From CAZHJK01 sp964533275 (lineage in GTDB: Bacteria; Bacillota; Clostridia; Eubacteriales; Garciellaceae), in contig CAZHJK010000003.1 of the NCBI GenBank assembly GCA_964533275.1, positions 109,112-173,111 of the forward strand: 64,000 nt of DNA, written 5' to 3'. The translations under genes and the position numbers were made by a program. A model generated the notes under the pieces. That model was not told where the DNA came from, searched no databases, and was given only the letters and a program-made list of their open reading frames with translations. Positions 32,990 through 41,955 of the stretch are shown here, piece by piece. Each line of letters starts with the position of its first letter. The stretch's first letter is position 1.

Positions 32990-35900
32990 TGGAATAAATA
33001 GCTTTATGGATGAGCAGACAATTAATTTCTCCCTACTTACTGAGTTAGGACTATTTGGAATATTTGGACCCACCGGCAGCGGCAAATCTACCATATTAGA
33101 TGCCATAACCCTAGCCCTATATGGAGAAATCCCTCGGTCAGGCAAGGATTTATCCGGAGTTATCAATAGCCATTGTGATAAAGGTAGTGTGTATTATGAG
33201 TTTGAGATTGGAAGTAAAATTGATAAAAGAAGGTACTTTGTTTCTCGAAGCTTTAAAAAAGATAAGCAGGGCTCTGTAAGAACTCAAGGAGTAAAGCTTT
33301 GCGATGTTACAATTACAGAGGAGCCGATTGTCCTTGAGGAAAAGGTGAATTCAGTTAATAACAGCATAGCAGAAATAATTGGTTTAAGGTGTAATGACTT
33401 TACCCGTTCAGTTGTTTTACCCCAGGGAAACTTCAGTGACTTTTTAAAGCTAAGTGGTAAGGATAAAAGGGATATGCTGGAGAGGATTTTTGCCCTGCAG
33501 GAATATGGCAGCCAATTAACCATAAAGATTAAAGCTCATAAGAAAAAGATACAGGAGGTTTATAACTTTATTGAAGGAAAGCTAAGGGCTTATGAAGGTG
33601 TTTCCCAGGAGAGCTATAACAATCTAATAGAGGAAACAAAATTATTGAAGGAGCAATATACTGAAGTAGCAGAACAATTTAAGCAGATAGAAAAAAACTT
33701 CGAATATAATAAGGAATTATATGGATTTACTAAGGAATATCAAGGATATATAGCTAAGGATGAAATCCTAAAAAAACAAGAGGAAAACATAAAAATAAGT
33801 AGAAGAGAATATGAATTAGCAGAGAGGTCAAAGAATATTCAACCCTATATAGAGCAGCGAAATTCTTTAGAAGACCAGTTAAAGAATATGGACTTAGACT
33901 TTAGAAATAATAAAAAGAGTCTTAATAAGATTAAAGAAATAATAGACAGTATAAATGAAAAATGGGAGATACAGCAAGGCAAAAAGGAAAATAAAATTCC
34001 TCTATTATTGGAGGAAAAGGGCAGAATGGAAGTTGCCTTGGGAAGAAAACAAAGATTAGAGAAATTAATTATGGAATTTAAGGCTTTAGAGCAAAAACAC
34101 TTAAAATATAAGGAAGAATTAAATATAGTACAGGATAATCTGAGAAAATCCAATGATAAAATTATGGAATTTCAAAAAAAGCTTAGAGGGGATCAGAAAA
34201 AGGCGGTTGATTTACAAATCTCCTCCCAATATAGACAAAAACTATATGAAGCCCATGGTGTGGAAAAGGAATATAAAAATTATCTAAAGGAAGAAAAAGA
34301 GGTTGCCATTAAGATTAAAAATTTAACCTCAGAAATACAACCCCTTAAACAGGAAAGGGAGCAATTAGAAATTAAGGTAAAAGAGTCAGATTTGAAGCTA
34401 AATAAACTTAAAGAGGAATTACAAAAGATATTAGATGATCTTCAATATATAGAGCATAAAAATATGGCAGCTGTCTTAGCTAATGAACTTGAAGAAGGGC
34501 ATAGCTGCCCTGTATGTGGATCTAAGGAGCATCCTCTAAGGGCAGAGTATTTACAGGGTGTGGAAATAGATGAATTAATAAAAACAAGGGATAATCTGAC
34601 TCAGGCTATAGAGAAAATAAATACTGAATTAGAAGAAGGAAATAAGCATCTTCAAAAAACAATAAATCAAATTACTCTAAAGGAAGGCTTTTTACAGCAA
34701 TGGCAGGAAAAGGCAGAATCCCTTAAGGGATCATTAAATAAGATAAAATCAGATTATTTTAAGCTTAGAGAAGAGCTGGATTTAGAAGATATTGAAAAGG
34801 GAATAAAGGATTTGCAGCAAAGGGAAACTCTTCTAGAGAGGCTACAAAAATATATAAATGTACAACAGAGTAAAAAAGAAGAATTAGAAGAGTATAAAAG
34901 TACAGCCCAGGAAAAGCTTAATAATAAAACTAATGAAATAATTAAAGTGGCGCAAAGCCAGACAGAAATTAAAAAACAAATAAATGAAATAAGAGTAGAA
35001 ATAGAGAAAAGCTGTGGCCAAAGGGATCCCCAAGGAGAAATTAATCGCATAATTAAGGAAATTAACACTATAAATACTAATTATCAGCAGTTAAAGAAGG
35101 ATTTTGAAAAATATAATGAAGAGAAGCTTAATCTAGAAAAGGATCAAAGAGGTTTAAAGGATACCTTAGAAAACTTGAGCAATAATAAGGAGAAAATAGA
35201 ACAGTCATTAAAAGAGATGCTTTTTGAAAATGGATTTGAAAATGTACAAGAGGTAATGGCGTGTTTTAAAACTCAAAAACAGCGTGAGGACCTAAAAAAT
35301 GCCATAACAGAATATGAGAAACAAGCTATCACAGTGAAGGAAAATCTTCAAAGATTGGAAAGAAAAATGGCAGGTAATTCTATAGGGGAAGAACAATGGG
35401 AAGACATACAAAACCAAAGGGAAGAGGCTAGGCTAAATCTAGAAAATAAAAAACAAACATTAATAGAAAAAAATGCAGCAAGCAAGGAAATGGAGATAAA
35501 GTTAAAGGAACTCAAGATGACCCTTGAGGAAAAGGAAAAGCTAGAGCATAAGCGGGGACTTCTTGATGAACTTGAAAGACTTTTTAAGGGTAATAAGTTT
35601 GTAGAATTTATTTCTATGGGGCAATTAAAATATATCGCTAGAGAGGCATCCCAAGAATTAAAAAAGATTACCAGGGGCAGATATGCCCTTGAGCTCGATG
35701 TGGAGGGGAATTTTATTATGAGGGATGACTTTAATGGGGGAGTAAGAAGGGGAACTCAAACCCTTTCAGGTGGTGAAACCTTCTTAACTTCACTTGCCTT
35801 GGCACTTGCTCTATCCTCCCACATCCAATTAAAGGGTAGAGCTCCCTTAGAATTCTTCTTCCTAGATGAGGGCTTTGGAACATTAGATAGTGATTTACTG

Positions 35901-36062
35901 GAAACAGTTATGGATAGTTTAGAAAAGCTTCATTCAGATAGATTAAGTGTTGGACTGATTAGTCATGTGGATGAATTAAAACAGAGAATTCCCAGGAAGC
36001 TAATTATTGATCCAGCAGAATCTGGTATAGGAGGTACAAGGGTTACTTTAGAAAAGAGTTAA
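32964..36062 (+). CDS. sbcC: Exonuclease SbcCD subunit C
   Basis: A 1032-residue Rad50-like SMC ATPase. Walker A GPTGSGKSTILDA (about 33-45) is followed by long coiled coils interrupted by the zinc hook CPVCGSKEHPL (about 514). The C-terminal lobe has the ABC signature LSGGETFLTSLALALALS and Walker B FFLDEGFGTLD. It is the partner of SbcD. The coiled-coil length is normal for the family. Confidence 0.97.
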   Translation: MKPLMLKISGINSFMDEQTINFSLLTELGLFGIFGPTGSGKSTILDAITLALYGEIPRSGKDLSGVINSHCDKGSVYYEFEIGSKIDKRRYFVSRSFKKDKQGSVRTQGVKLCDVTITEEPIVLEEKVNSVNNSIAEIIGLRCNDFTRSVVLPQGNFSDFLKLSGKDKRDMLERIFALQEYGSQLTIKIKAHKKKIQEVYNFIEGKLRAYEGVSQESYNNLIEETKLLKEQYTEVAEQFKQIEKNFEYNKELYGFTKEYQGYIAKDEILKKQEENIKISRREYELAERSKNIQPYIEQRNSLEDQLKNMDLDFRNNKKSLNKIKEIIDSINEKWEIQQGKKENKIPLLLEEKGRMEVALGRKQRLEKLIMEFKALEQKHLKYKEELNIVQDNLRKSNDKIMEFQKKLRGDQKKAVDLQISSQYRQKLYEAHGVEKEYKNYLKEEKEVAIKIKNLTSEIQPLKQEREQLEIKVKESDLKLNKLKEELQKILDDLQYIEHKNMAAVLANELEEGHSCPVCGSKEHPLRAEYLQGVEIDELIKTRDNLTQAIEKINTELEEGNKHLQKTINQITLKEGFLQQWQEKAESLKGSLNKIKSDYFKLREELDLEDIEKGIKDLQQRETLLERLQKYINVQQSKKEELEEYKSTAQEKLNNKTNEIIKVAQSQTEIKKQINEIRVEIEKSCGQRDPQGEINRIIKEINTINTNYQQLKKDFEKYNEEKLNLEKDQRGLKDTLENLSNNKEKIEQSLKEMLFENGFENVQEVMACFKTQKQREDLKNAITEYEKQAITVKENLQRLERKMAGNSIGEEQWEDIQNQREEARLNLENKKQTLIEKNAASKEMEIKLKELKMTLEEKEKLEHKRGLLDELERLFKGNKFVEFISMGQLKYIAREASQELKKITRGRYALELDVEGNFIMRDDFNGGVRRGTQTLSGGETFLTSLALALALSSHIQLKGRAPLEFFFLDEGFGTLDSDLLETVMDSLEKLHSDRLSVGLISHVDELKQRIPRKLIIDPAESGIGGTRVTLEKS

Positions 36063-36093
36063 AAATATTTTTCTGAAAATTATTATTTTTCTA

Positions 36094-36123
36094 TTTACAA
36101 CAGATACTAGTACCTGGTACTAT
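36094..36123 (+). promoter_or_regulatory. Promoter with FapR-like operator ahead of the DegV gene
   Basis: The palindrome TAGTACCTGGTACTA (36108-36122) has perfect 7-bp arms around a central T and closely matches the FapR box of fatty-acid synthesis genes. It overlaps a possible -10 TACTAT placed 17 bases from TTACAA (36095-36100). Confidence 0.6.
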
Positions 36124-36151
36124 ATATATATAATAATTAGGGGGGACAATA

Positions 36152-36979
36152 ATGAGTAAAATACAAATTGTTACCGATAGTACAGCTTATCTAACAAAGG
36201 ATGAAATAAAAGAATACAATATAAAGGTAGTACCATTAATAGTGCATTTTCAAGGTCAAGATGATTATGAAGGCTTACCGGGAGAATTTGAGGAATTTTT
36301 TGATAAACTAAAGAAATCTGAGGATTTTCCCTCAACCTCTCAACCTTCGGCAGGAGCCTTTGCTAAGATTTTTCAGGATGCCGTAGACCAAGGACAAGAG
36401 GTAGTGGCAATTTTAATGTCGTCTAAGTTAAGTGGCACATATAATAGTGCAATTCTTGGAGCAGATATAGTAGATAGTGATAAAATCACGGTGATAGATT
36501 CAGAAACAGCAGTTGCAAATCTAAAGCATATGGTGATTCAAGCACAAAAAATGGCTCTTCAAGGAAAGGGTAGACAGGAAATAGTAGATTATGTAGAAGG
36601 ACAAAAAACAAAAATGGGTATTTATCTTACGGTAGAAACCTTAAACTACCTTAAAAAAGGTGGGCGATTATCCAGTACCCAGGCTTTTATGGGTTCTATA
36701 TTAAATGTAAAGCCTATTTTAAAGCTGGAGGATGGAGTTATTAAACCAGTGGGAAAGGTAAGGGGAAAGAAAAAAGCCATAGAAATGATGTTAGAAAATG
36801 TTCCTGAGGCTGCAAAAACTATTTATATTCCCCATATTTTTAATGAACAAGAGGCTGGAGAAGTAAAGGAAATACTACAGGAAAGACTTCCAAATGCAAG
36901 AATAGAATTAACAGAACTAGGTCCTGTTATAGGAGCCCACCTAGGTCCAAAAGCAATGGGCGTCTGCTTCACCTGGTAG
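36152..36979 (+). CDS. DegV family fatty-acid-binding protein (FakB-like)
   Basis: A 275-residue EDD-fold protein. Family motifs: IVTDSTAYLTKDEI at the N-terminus, TSQPSAGAFAKIF, SSKLSGTYNSA, ETLNYLKKGGRLSS and GPVIGAHLGPKAMG. DegV proteins bind one fatty acid and present it to the kinase FakA, which feeds exogenous fatty acids into phospholipids. No fakA is adjacent. The FapR-like site upstream fits a lipid role. GGGGGG-type ribosome site ahead of the ATG. Confidence 0.93.
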   Translation: MSKIQIVTDSTAYLTKDEIKEYNIKVVPLIVHFQGQDDYEGLPGEFEEFFDKLKKSEDFPSTSQPSAGAFAKIFQDAVDQGQEVVAILMSSKLSGTYNSAILGADIVDSDKITVIDSETAVANLKHMVIQAQKMALQGKGRQEIVDYVEGQKTKMGIYLTVETLNYLKKGGRLSSTQAFMGSILNVKPILKLEDGVIKPVGKVRGKKKAIEMMLENVPEAAKTIYIPHIFNEQEAGEVKEILQERLPNARIELTELGPVIGAHLGPKAMGVCFTW

Positions 36980-37140
36980 ATTCTAGTTCTAGAGTTAAGG
37001 GGCAGGGGGGAATAAATATAAGGTAACACATTCTCCTAAAGTAGCTTCGAATTTATTCGAAGGTAACCATATGCTCTATTATTTGTATGGAGCGCATTCC
37101 ATGCGTTCCGCAAGAAGATATTTCTTTATACAAATACAAA

Positions 37141-37170
37141 AAAAGTGGCAGGAAAACCTGCCGCTTTTTG
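37141..37170. terminator. Bidirectional terminator between degV-like and parvulin genes
   Basis: AAAAGTGGCAGG pairs with CCTGCCGCTTTT around AAAA, with A and T runs on both sides, between convergent genes. The preceding 160 bases hold two small palindromes (CTTCGAATTTATTCGAAG and GGAGCGCATTCCATGCGTTCC-like, split by a few bases). Confidence 0.8.
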
Positions 37171-37180
37171 CTATAGAGTT

Positions 37181-37254
37181 CAAGATACTTCACTTAGCTC
37201 AGTATGACATATAAGTTGGTTATCATCCTAAGGAGCTTGTAACGAAGGATCTAA
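37181..37254. repeat. REP-like repeat, family A (halves in swapped order)
   Basis: CAAGATACTTCACTTAGCTC plus AGTATGACA is followed by TTATCATCCTAAGGAGCTTG plus TAACGAAGGATCT. The right half stands before the left half, unlike the copy at 12214. Confidence 0.6.
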
Positions 37255-37275
37255 GGTTTAAGTTTTTACTGTTTT

Positions 37276-38022
37276 TTATAAGGTTTCTACCTTATGGTTT
37301 TCCTTTATTCTTGCAACATTATCTAAATAAACCTTTTGTTGTTTTTGACCAAGAAGTTGTTTTTCTATTTGTGGTTTTACTTCCTCTAAAGTCATTGATT
37401 TTTCTTCTGTTTCTCCGGTTACCTTTATGATGTGGTAACCAAATTGGGTTTTTACAGGCTGGGAAAGTGTATTATGCTCCATATTAAAGGCGACTTCTTC
37501 AAATTCAGGAACCATTTGACCTCTACTAAATGAACCTAAGTCTCCACCTTTTTCTTTAGATGGACAGGTTGAATATTTTTTTGCTGCATCATCAAAGCTT
37601 AAACCATCATTAATTTCCTTAATTATGTTTTCAGCTTCTTCTTCTTTTTCAACTAGAATATGACTAGCTTGAATACTTTTTGGATTTACAAATTGAGCAG
37701 AATTTTCATTGAAAAAGCTTTCGACTTCTTCATCGCTAACCTTAAGATTATTTAATACTTTACTTATTGCAAATTGCTTTAGTAGTGTAGATTTTACTCT
37801 TTCTACTTCCTTAAGATAATTTTCATCTTTATCCATATTATTATCTAATGCATCTAGATAAAATAATTCTTGATTTATTAGCTCATCTAATAATTGTTTT
37901 TGTCCAGCTTCAGATTGAAATTGTGCAGATGTTTGAGGGTTAAGACTTTGCATAAAGAAATTTACATCTGCCTGGGTAATTTCGCGACCGCCTACTTTGG
38001 CTAATACTTTATTATTTTCCAT
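37276..38022 (-). CDS. Parvulin-type peptidyl-prolyl isomerase, cytoplasmic
   Basis: 248 residues. An N-terminal SurA/PrsA-like helical arm (VLAKVGGREITQADVNFFMQ) is followed by a rotamase domain, about 115-205, with SIQASHILVEKEEEAENI, FDDAAKKYSTCPSKEKGGDLGSF and TQFGYHIIKV. Unlike PrsA, there is no signal peptide or lipobox, so it should act in the cytoplasm as a foldase or trigger-like chaperone. Such soluble forms are known in Clostridia. The gene stands alone, convergent with degV. Confidence 0.92.
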   Translation of the reverse strand: MENNKVLAKVGGREITQADVNFFMQSLNPQTSAQFQSEAGQKQLLDELINQELFYLDALDNNMDKDENYLKEVERVKSTLLKQFAISKVLNNLKVSDEEVESFFNENSAQFVNPKSIQASHILVEKEEEAENIIKEINDGLSFDDAAKKYSTCPSKEKGGDLGSFSRGQMVPEFEEVAFNMEHNTLSQPVKTQFGYHIIKVTGETEEKSMTLEEVKPQIEKQLLGQKQQKVYLDNVARIKENHKVETL

Positions 38023-38158
38023 TTAAACTCTCCTTAATTAAATTTTTATTCAATGCCCATAATATCAGAAATAATATTAGCTGTCCAATGTTAATAGTTT
38101 GAAGAATATATTTAAAATGATAAACTAATTACTATAGATAAAGGAAAAGAGGTATAAA

Positions 38159-39337
38159 ATGAAAACAAAAGAGATTTTTTATGAACATGATTTTAAAAAA
38201 ACCTGGGAAACAAAAATCTTAGAAATAGTCACTTTAAAGAAGCGTTATGCAATTATATTAAAGGAAACAGCCTTTTATCCTGGAGGAGGGGGACAACCCT
38301 GTGATTTAGGGACAATTAATGATCAACATTTAATAGAGGTTTATAGGATGGATGATATGATATATCATGTAGTTGAAGAGCAGCCTAATGTTGAAGATGA
38401 AGCAGTTTGTTTTATAGATCAATCAAGACGCTTGGATTTAATGCAGCAACACACTGGACAGCATTTGCTCTCGGCAGTTTTTTTTAGCCAATTAAATGGA
38501 CAAACCTCCAGCTTTCATTTAGGTCTTGATTATGTGACAATAGACATTTCAATTCCCGATATTCCGTCTGAGACTATACAACAAGTGGAAGATATAGCTA
38601 ATAAATACATATACGATAGTTTATCCATAAAGCATTATCTTACGGACCAAGCACTACTGGGAAGGCTACCCCTTAGAAAGCAGCCTAAGGTAGAGGAAAA
38701 TATTCGTCTTGTTGAGATAGAGGGCTTAGATTATTCACCCTGTGGAGGAACACATCTTGAGAATACAGGACAATTGGGAATATTAAAGATTATTAAATCA
38801 GAAAATTATAAGGGGAACACCAGAGTTTACTTTAAATGTGGTAATAGGGCATTAAAAGATTACCAAAGCATGGCAATAATAATCTCTCAACTGACAACCC
38901 AACTATCAATAAATCAAGAAGAAATAATAGAAAGGGTAGAAAAGGAATTAGAAAAATCAAAAGCCCTATCTAAGGAATTACATAAATGGAAAGGAAAAGC
39001 AGCCTATTGGGAAGCTAAGGATATTATAGCTGATAAGGATGATAAGTTCATAGCCAATATCTTTCAGGATAAGGATTTTGAAGAGATCGATGACATTAGT
39101 AAGGAAATAACTGAACTAGGAGACTATATTACATTGTTAGCTTCTATTGAAGATAAAAAGATTATTCTTAGTCATTCTGGACAAAGTCCATTACATTGCG
39201 GCAGGGTATTTAAAGAGCACCTATCCCAATATGATGGAAGGGGAGGCGGAAATAATAATAAAGCTCAAGCAGCCTTTTCTACGATAGAGGATTTAGAGAA
39301 ATTTTATAATTTCTTAGTAGGGAAAATAAGTTATTAG
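38159..39337 (+). CDS. Alanyl-tRNA editing protein, AlaX-L type
   Basis: 392 residues. AlaX hydrolyses mischarged Ser-tRNA(Ala). AFYPGGGGQPCD at about 38-49 resembles the AlaRS beta-barrel domain. QHTGQHLL (about 97-104) and CGGTH (about 196-200) give the four zinc ligands of the editing domain. A C-terminal DHHA1 domain with GRGGGNNNKAQAAF makes it the long AlaX-L form. No aminoacyl-tRNA synthetase is nearby. Confidence 0.93.
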   Translation: MKTKEIFYEHDFKKTWETKILEIVTLKKRYAIILKETAFYPGGGGQPCDLGTINDQHLIEVYRMDDMIYHVVEEQPNVEDEAVCFIDQSRRLDLMQQHTGQHLLSAVFFSQLNGQTSSFHLGLDYVTIDISIPDIPSETIQQVEDIANKYIYDSLSIKHYLTDQALLGRLPLRKQPKVEENIRLVEIEGLDYSPCGGTHLENTGQLGILKIIKSENYKGNTRVYFKCGNRALKDYQSMAIIISQLTTQLSINQEEIIERVEKELEKSKALSKELHKWKGKAAYWEAKDIIADKDDKFIANIFQDKDFEEIDDISKEITELGDYITLLASIEDKKIILSHSGQSPLHCGRVFKEHLSQYDGRGGGNNNKAQAAFSTIEDLEKFYNFLVGKISY

Positions 39338-39435
39338 AGGCTTGTGAGTTGACAAGAATGAACACATAGCAGAAAGTATATTTAACAAATATCATGGAAT
39401 ACTGAAAAGAAAGCTTAGATACTAAAATAAGAAAC

Positions 39436-39475
39436 TTATAAACCTTATGTGATTTAGCATAGGGTTTATATTTGT
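39436..39475 (+). terminator. Probable terminator behind the AlaX gene
   Basis: TAAACC-TATG pairs with CATA-GGGTTTA and is followed by TATTTG. Confidence 0.6.
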
Positions 39476-39518
39476 CCTTAAGCTTTTTTAAAATATTCAT
39501 GATAAAGGATGTTGATGC

Positions 39519-40514
39519 ATGTATTTAATAAAAAAATTGTACCATCCTGAGAATTTTCAAGGAAAATATAAAAAAACTAACTATTTTGAGGGCTGGTATT
39601 TTAAAAATATAGATAAAAAGAGGGAGAATGTCCTTGCAGTGATACCTGGGATATCCTTAGATACAGAGAGGTTGGATAACCATGCATTTATCCAGGTATT
39701 AGATGCTAAAAATTGCAAGGTTAGTTATATAAGATACAATATATCAGAGTTTAAATTTGATAATAATAAATTTCAAATCCAAATAGGTGATAATTTTTTC
39801 TCCCGTAAAGAAATGAGATTAAATATTGAGGATGATAATATAAATATCTTAGGGCATCTATCCTTTAGTAATATAATTAGATATCCTAAAACATTGACTC
39901 ACCCAGGCATAATGGGACCCTATTCCTTTGTGCCCTTTATGGAGTGCTACCATGGTATTATAAATATCCATCATGATATTTCTGGACAATTAAATATATC
40001 AGAAAAAGAAATAGACTTTTCCCATGGATATGGATATATAGAAAAGGATTGGGGAAAGTCATTTCCTGAATCTTGGATATGGTTTCAATCAAATCATTTT
40101 GGCTTAGATGATGTGACCATAATGTTCTCCGCAGCAAAAATCCCTTGGATAGGAAGAAGCTTTTTAGGCTTAATCTCATTTATTAGAATTAAAGATAAGA
40201 TATTTCATTTTTCCACCTATACCAGGGCAAAAATTAGTAAGCTGGATTATAAGGATAATAACCTAAGGGTGGCATTAGAGGATAAAAAATATAGATTAGA
40301 AATGCATGTGACAAATTCCAAGGGAGGAATTCTTAAGGCACCCCAAAACGGACTAATGCATAGGGAGATACTAGAAAGCATAGATGCAACTATAGGGGTT
40401 AAGTTTTCCTATATAAATGGAAAAATAATCTATCAAGGCGAAGGAAAAAATACAGGATTTGAGATTGTAAATGAAGCGGAAGCATTAGACAGCCTATGGA
40501 AAATGAAAAAATAG
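39519..40514 (+). CDS. Tocopherol-cyclase-like (lipocalin-like) protein
   Basis: A 331-residue soluble protein. FQGKYKKTNYFEGWYFK at the N-terminus, HAFIQVLD, GIMGPYSFVPFMECYHGI and GYIEKDWGKSFPESWIWFQSNHF are hallmarks of the tocopherol cyclase / carotenoid hydratase-like fold, two lipocalin-like barrels. Anaerobic Firmicutes do not make tocopherol, so the substrate is unknown, perhaps a prenyl lipid or hydrophobic ligand. There is no signal peptide. No isoprenoid genes lie next to it. Confidence 0.85.
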   Translation: MYLIKKLYHPENFQGKYKKTNYFEGWYFKNIDKKRENVLAVIPGISLDTERLDNHAFIQVLDAKNCKVSYIRYNISEFKFDNNKFQIQIGDNFFSRKEMRLNIEDDNINILGHLSFSNIIRYPKTLTHPGIMGPYSFVPFMECYHGIINIHHDISGQLNISEKEIDFSHGYGYIEKDWGKSFPESWIWFQSNHFGLDDVTIMFSAAKIPWIGRSFLGLISFIRIKDKIFHFSTYTRAKISKLDYKDNNLRVALEDKKYRLEMHVTNSKGGILKAPQNGLMHREILESIDATIGVKFSYINGKIIYQGEGKNTGFEIVNEAEALDSLWKMKK

Positions 40515-40654
40515 TTATTTATCTAATAGATAAAAAAATTTTAAATTTTTAAAATTAGCTATTACTATACTATCTATAGTTGGTATCAAGTATAATTAAC
40601 TAAGATAGCTTTTTATTCTGTTAAAAATAATAATGTAAAAGGGGACATAATTTC

Positions 40655-41716
40655 ATGACTAAAAAAAGAAATGTAGTATTGCTAATATTTATTATTTCTA
40701 TTAGTATTTTATTTACTGCCACGGCATGTAGTGATTTTGCTGTAGAAAACAATACCAATGAAGAAAACCTAAGGGTTCATTTTATAGATGTAGGTCAAGG
40801 TGATGCTATATTAATTCAAACAGAAAATAGAAATATGCTTATTGACGCAGGGGACAATAGTTATGGACAATTGGTAGTGGACTATTTAAGGGATAAGGGC
40901 GTATCAAGGCTTGATTATCTAATAGGAACCCATCCCCACGCAGATCATATAGGGGGGCTTGATGAGGTTATAAAAAACTTTGAAATAGGTACAATTATAA
41001 TGCCCAAGTTAAGCCATGATACTAAAACCTATGAGGATGTATTATTAGCGGTTCAAGAAAAGGGCTTAAAAATCAATACGCCTAAGATAACAGAACCCTA
41101 TGAATTAGAAGATGTAAAGTGGACAATGCTAGCGCCTAATAGCGAGGAATATGAAAGCCTAAATAATTATTCTGTAGTGGTGAAATTAGAATATGGGAAA
41201 AGATCATTTTTGTTTACCGGTGATGCTGAGAGTTTATCAGAGGGTGAAATGCTAGAATTACATAGGAGAATGCTTAAGGGGATTGATGTACTTAAGATTG
41301 GGCACCACGGTAGCAGTAGCTCTACATCAGATGAATTCTTAGATGTAGTAAATCCAAAAATTGCCGTTATTCAATTGGGAGAGAATAATAAATATGGGCA
41401 TCCCCATGAGGAAACAATGGAAAAGCTAGAAAATAAAGACATAGAGATATATAGAAATGATTTAAATGGGAATATAATACTTACCAGTGATGGAGATAAC
41501 ATTAATGTTGAACTTCAAGTAGAATCAAATGCAGAAGATGGCTCATTAAGTAAGGAAGAAAATAATAGTGTACAATATATCGGTAATAAAAATTCAAAGG
41601 TATTACATTTAGAAAGCTGCGAGCAGCTACCAGCTGAGAAAAACAGGGTATACTTTACAAAGCGCCAAGAAGCTATAGAGGAAAACTATAAACCCTGCCA
41701 AAGATGTAACCCATAA
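40655..41716 (+). CDS. ComEC-like metallo-hydrolase lipoprotein
   Basis: 353 residues. A lipoprotein signal ends at TATAC. The beta-lactamase fold follows: RVHFIDVGQGDAILIQ, THPHADHIGGLDEV (zinc-binding HxHxDH), FTGDAES and KIGHHGSSSST, as in the C-terminal domain of ComEC/Rec2. From about residue 308 a small Cys-rich Ada-like zinc module follows (NKNSKVLHLESCEQLP, YKPCQRCNP). Such proteins may degrade extracellular nucleic acid or phosphodiesters. The DUF3006 gene 16 bases downstream is a habitual partner. Confidence 0.9.
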   Translation: MTKKRNVVLLIFIISISILFTATACSDFAVENNTNEENLRVHFIDVGQGDAILIQTENRNMLIDAGDNSYGQLVVDYLRDKGVSRLDYLIGTHPHADHIGGLDEVIKNFEIGTIIMPKLSHDTKTYEDVLLAVQEKGLKINTPKITEPYELEDVKWTMLAPNSEEYESLNNYSVVVKLEYGKRSFLFTGDAESLSEGEMLELHRRMLKGIDVLKIGHHGSSSSTSDEFLDVVNPKIAVIQLGENNKYGHPHEETMEKLENKDIEIYRNDLNGNIILTSDGDNINVELQVESNAEDGSLSKEENNSVQYIGNKNSKVLHLESCEQLPAEKNRVYFTKRQEAIEENYKPCQRCNP

Positions 41717-41732
41717 ACCAAGGAGGAATAGT

Positions 41733-41930
41733 ATGAAGGTTATAATAGATCGTTTTGAGGATAACTTTGCCATAGTTGAATTAGAAGATAAAAACATAAT
41801 AGATATACCAATAGCATTAATCCCTGAAGGAGCAAAAGAAGGAGATGTCTTAGAAATCCGCATTGATACAGAAGAAACCAAATTGCGGAAGGAAAAAATA
41901 GAAAAACTACTAAATAACCTTTGGGAATAA
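41733..41930 (+). CDS. DUF3006 domain protein
   Basis: 65 residues with the complete DUF3006 pattern: IIDRFEDNFAIVELEDK, then IPIALIPEGAKEGDVLEI and a charged C-terminal helix. A small beta-barrel of unknown role that regularly follows ComEC-like hydrolases, as here. AAGGAGG precedes the ATG. Confidence 0.9.
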   Translation: MKVIIDRFEDNFAIVELEDKNIIDIPIALIPEGAKEGDVLEIRIDTEETKLRKEKIEKLLNNLWE

Positions 41931-41955
41931 AAAATGTCACTAGGAAGGTAAATTT

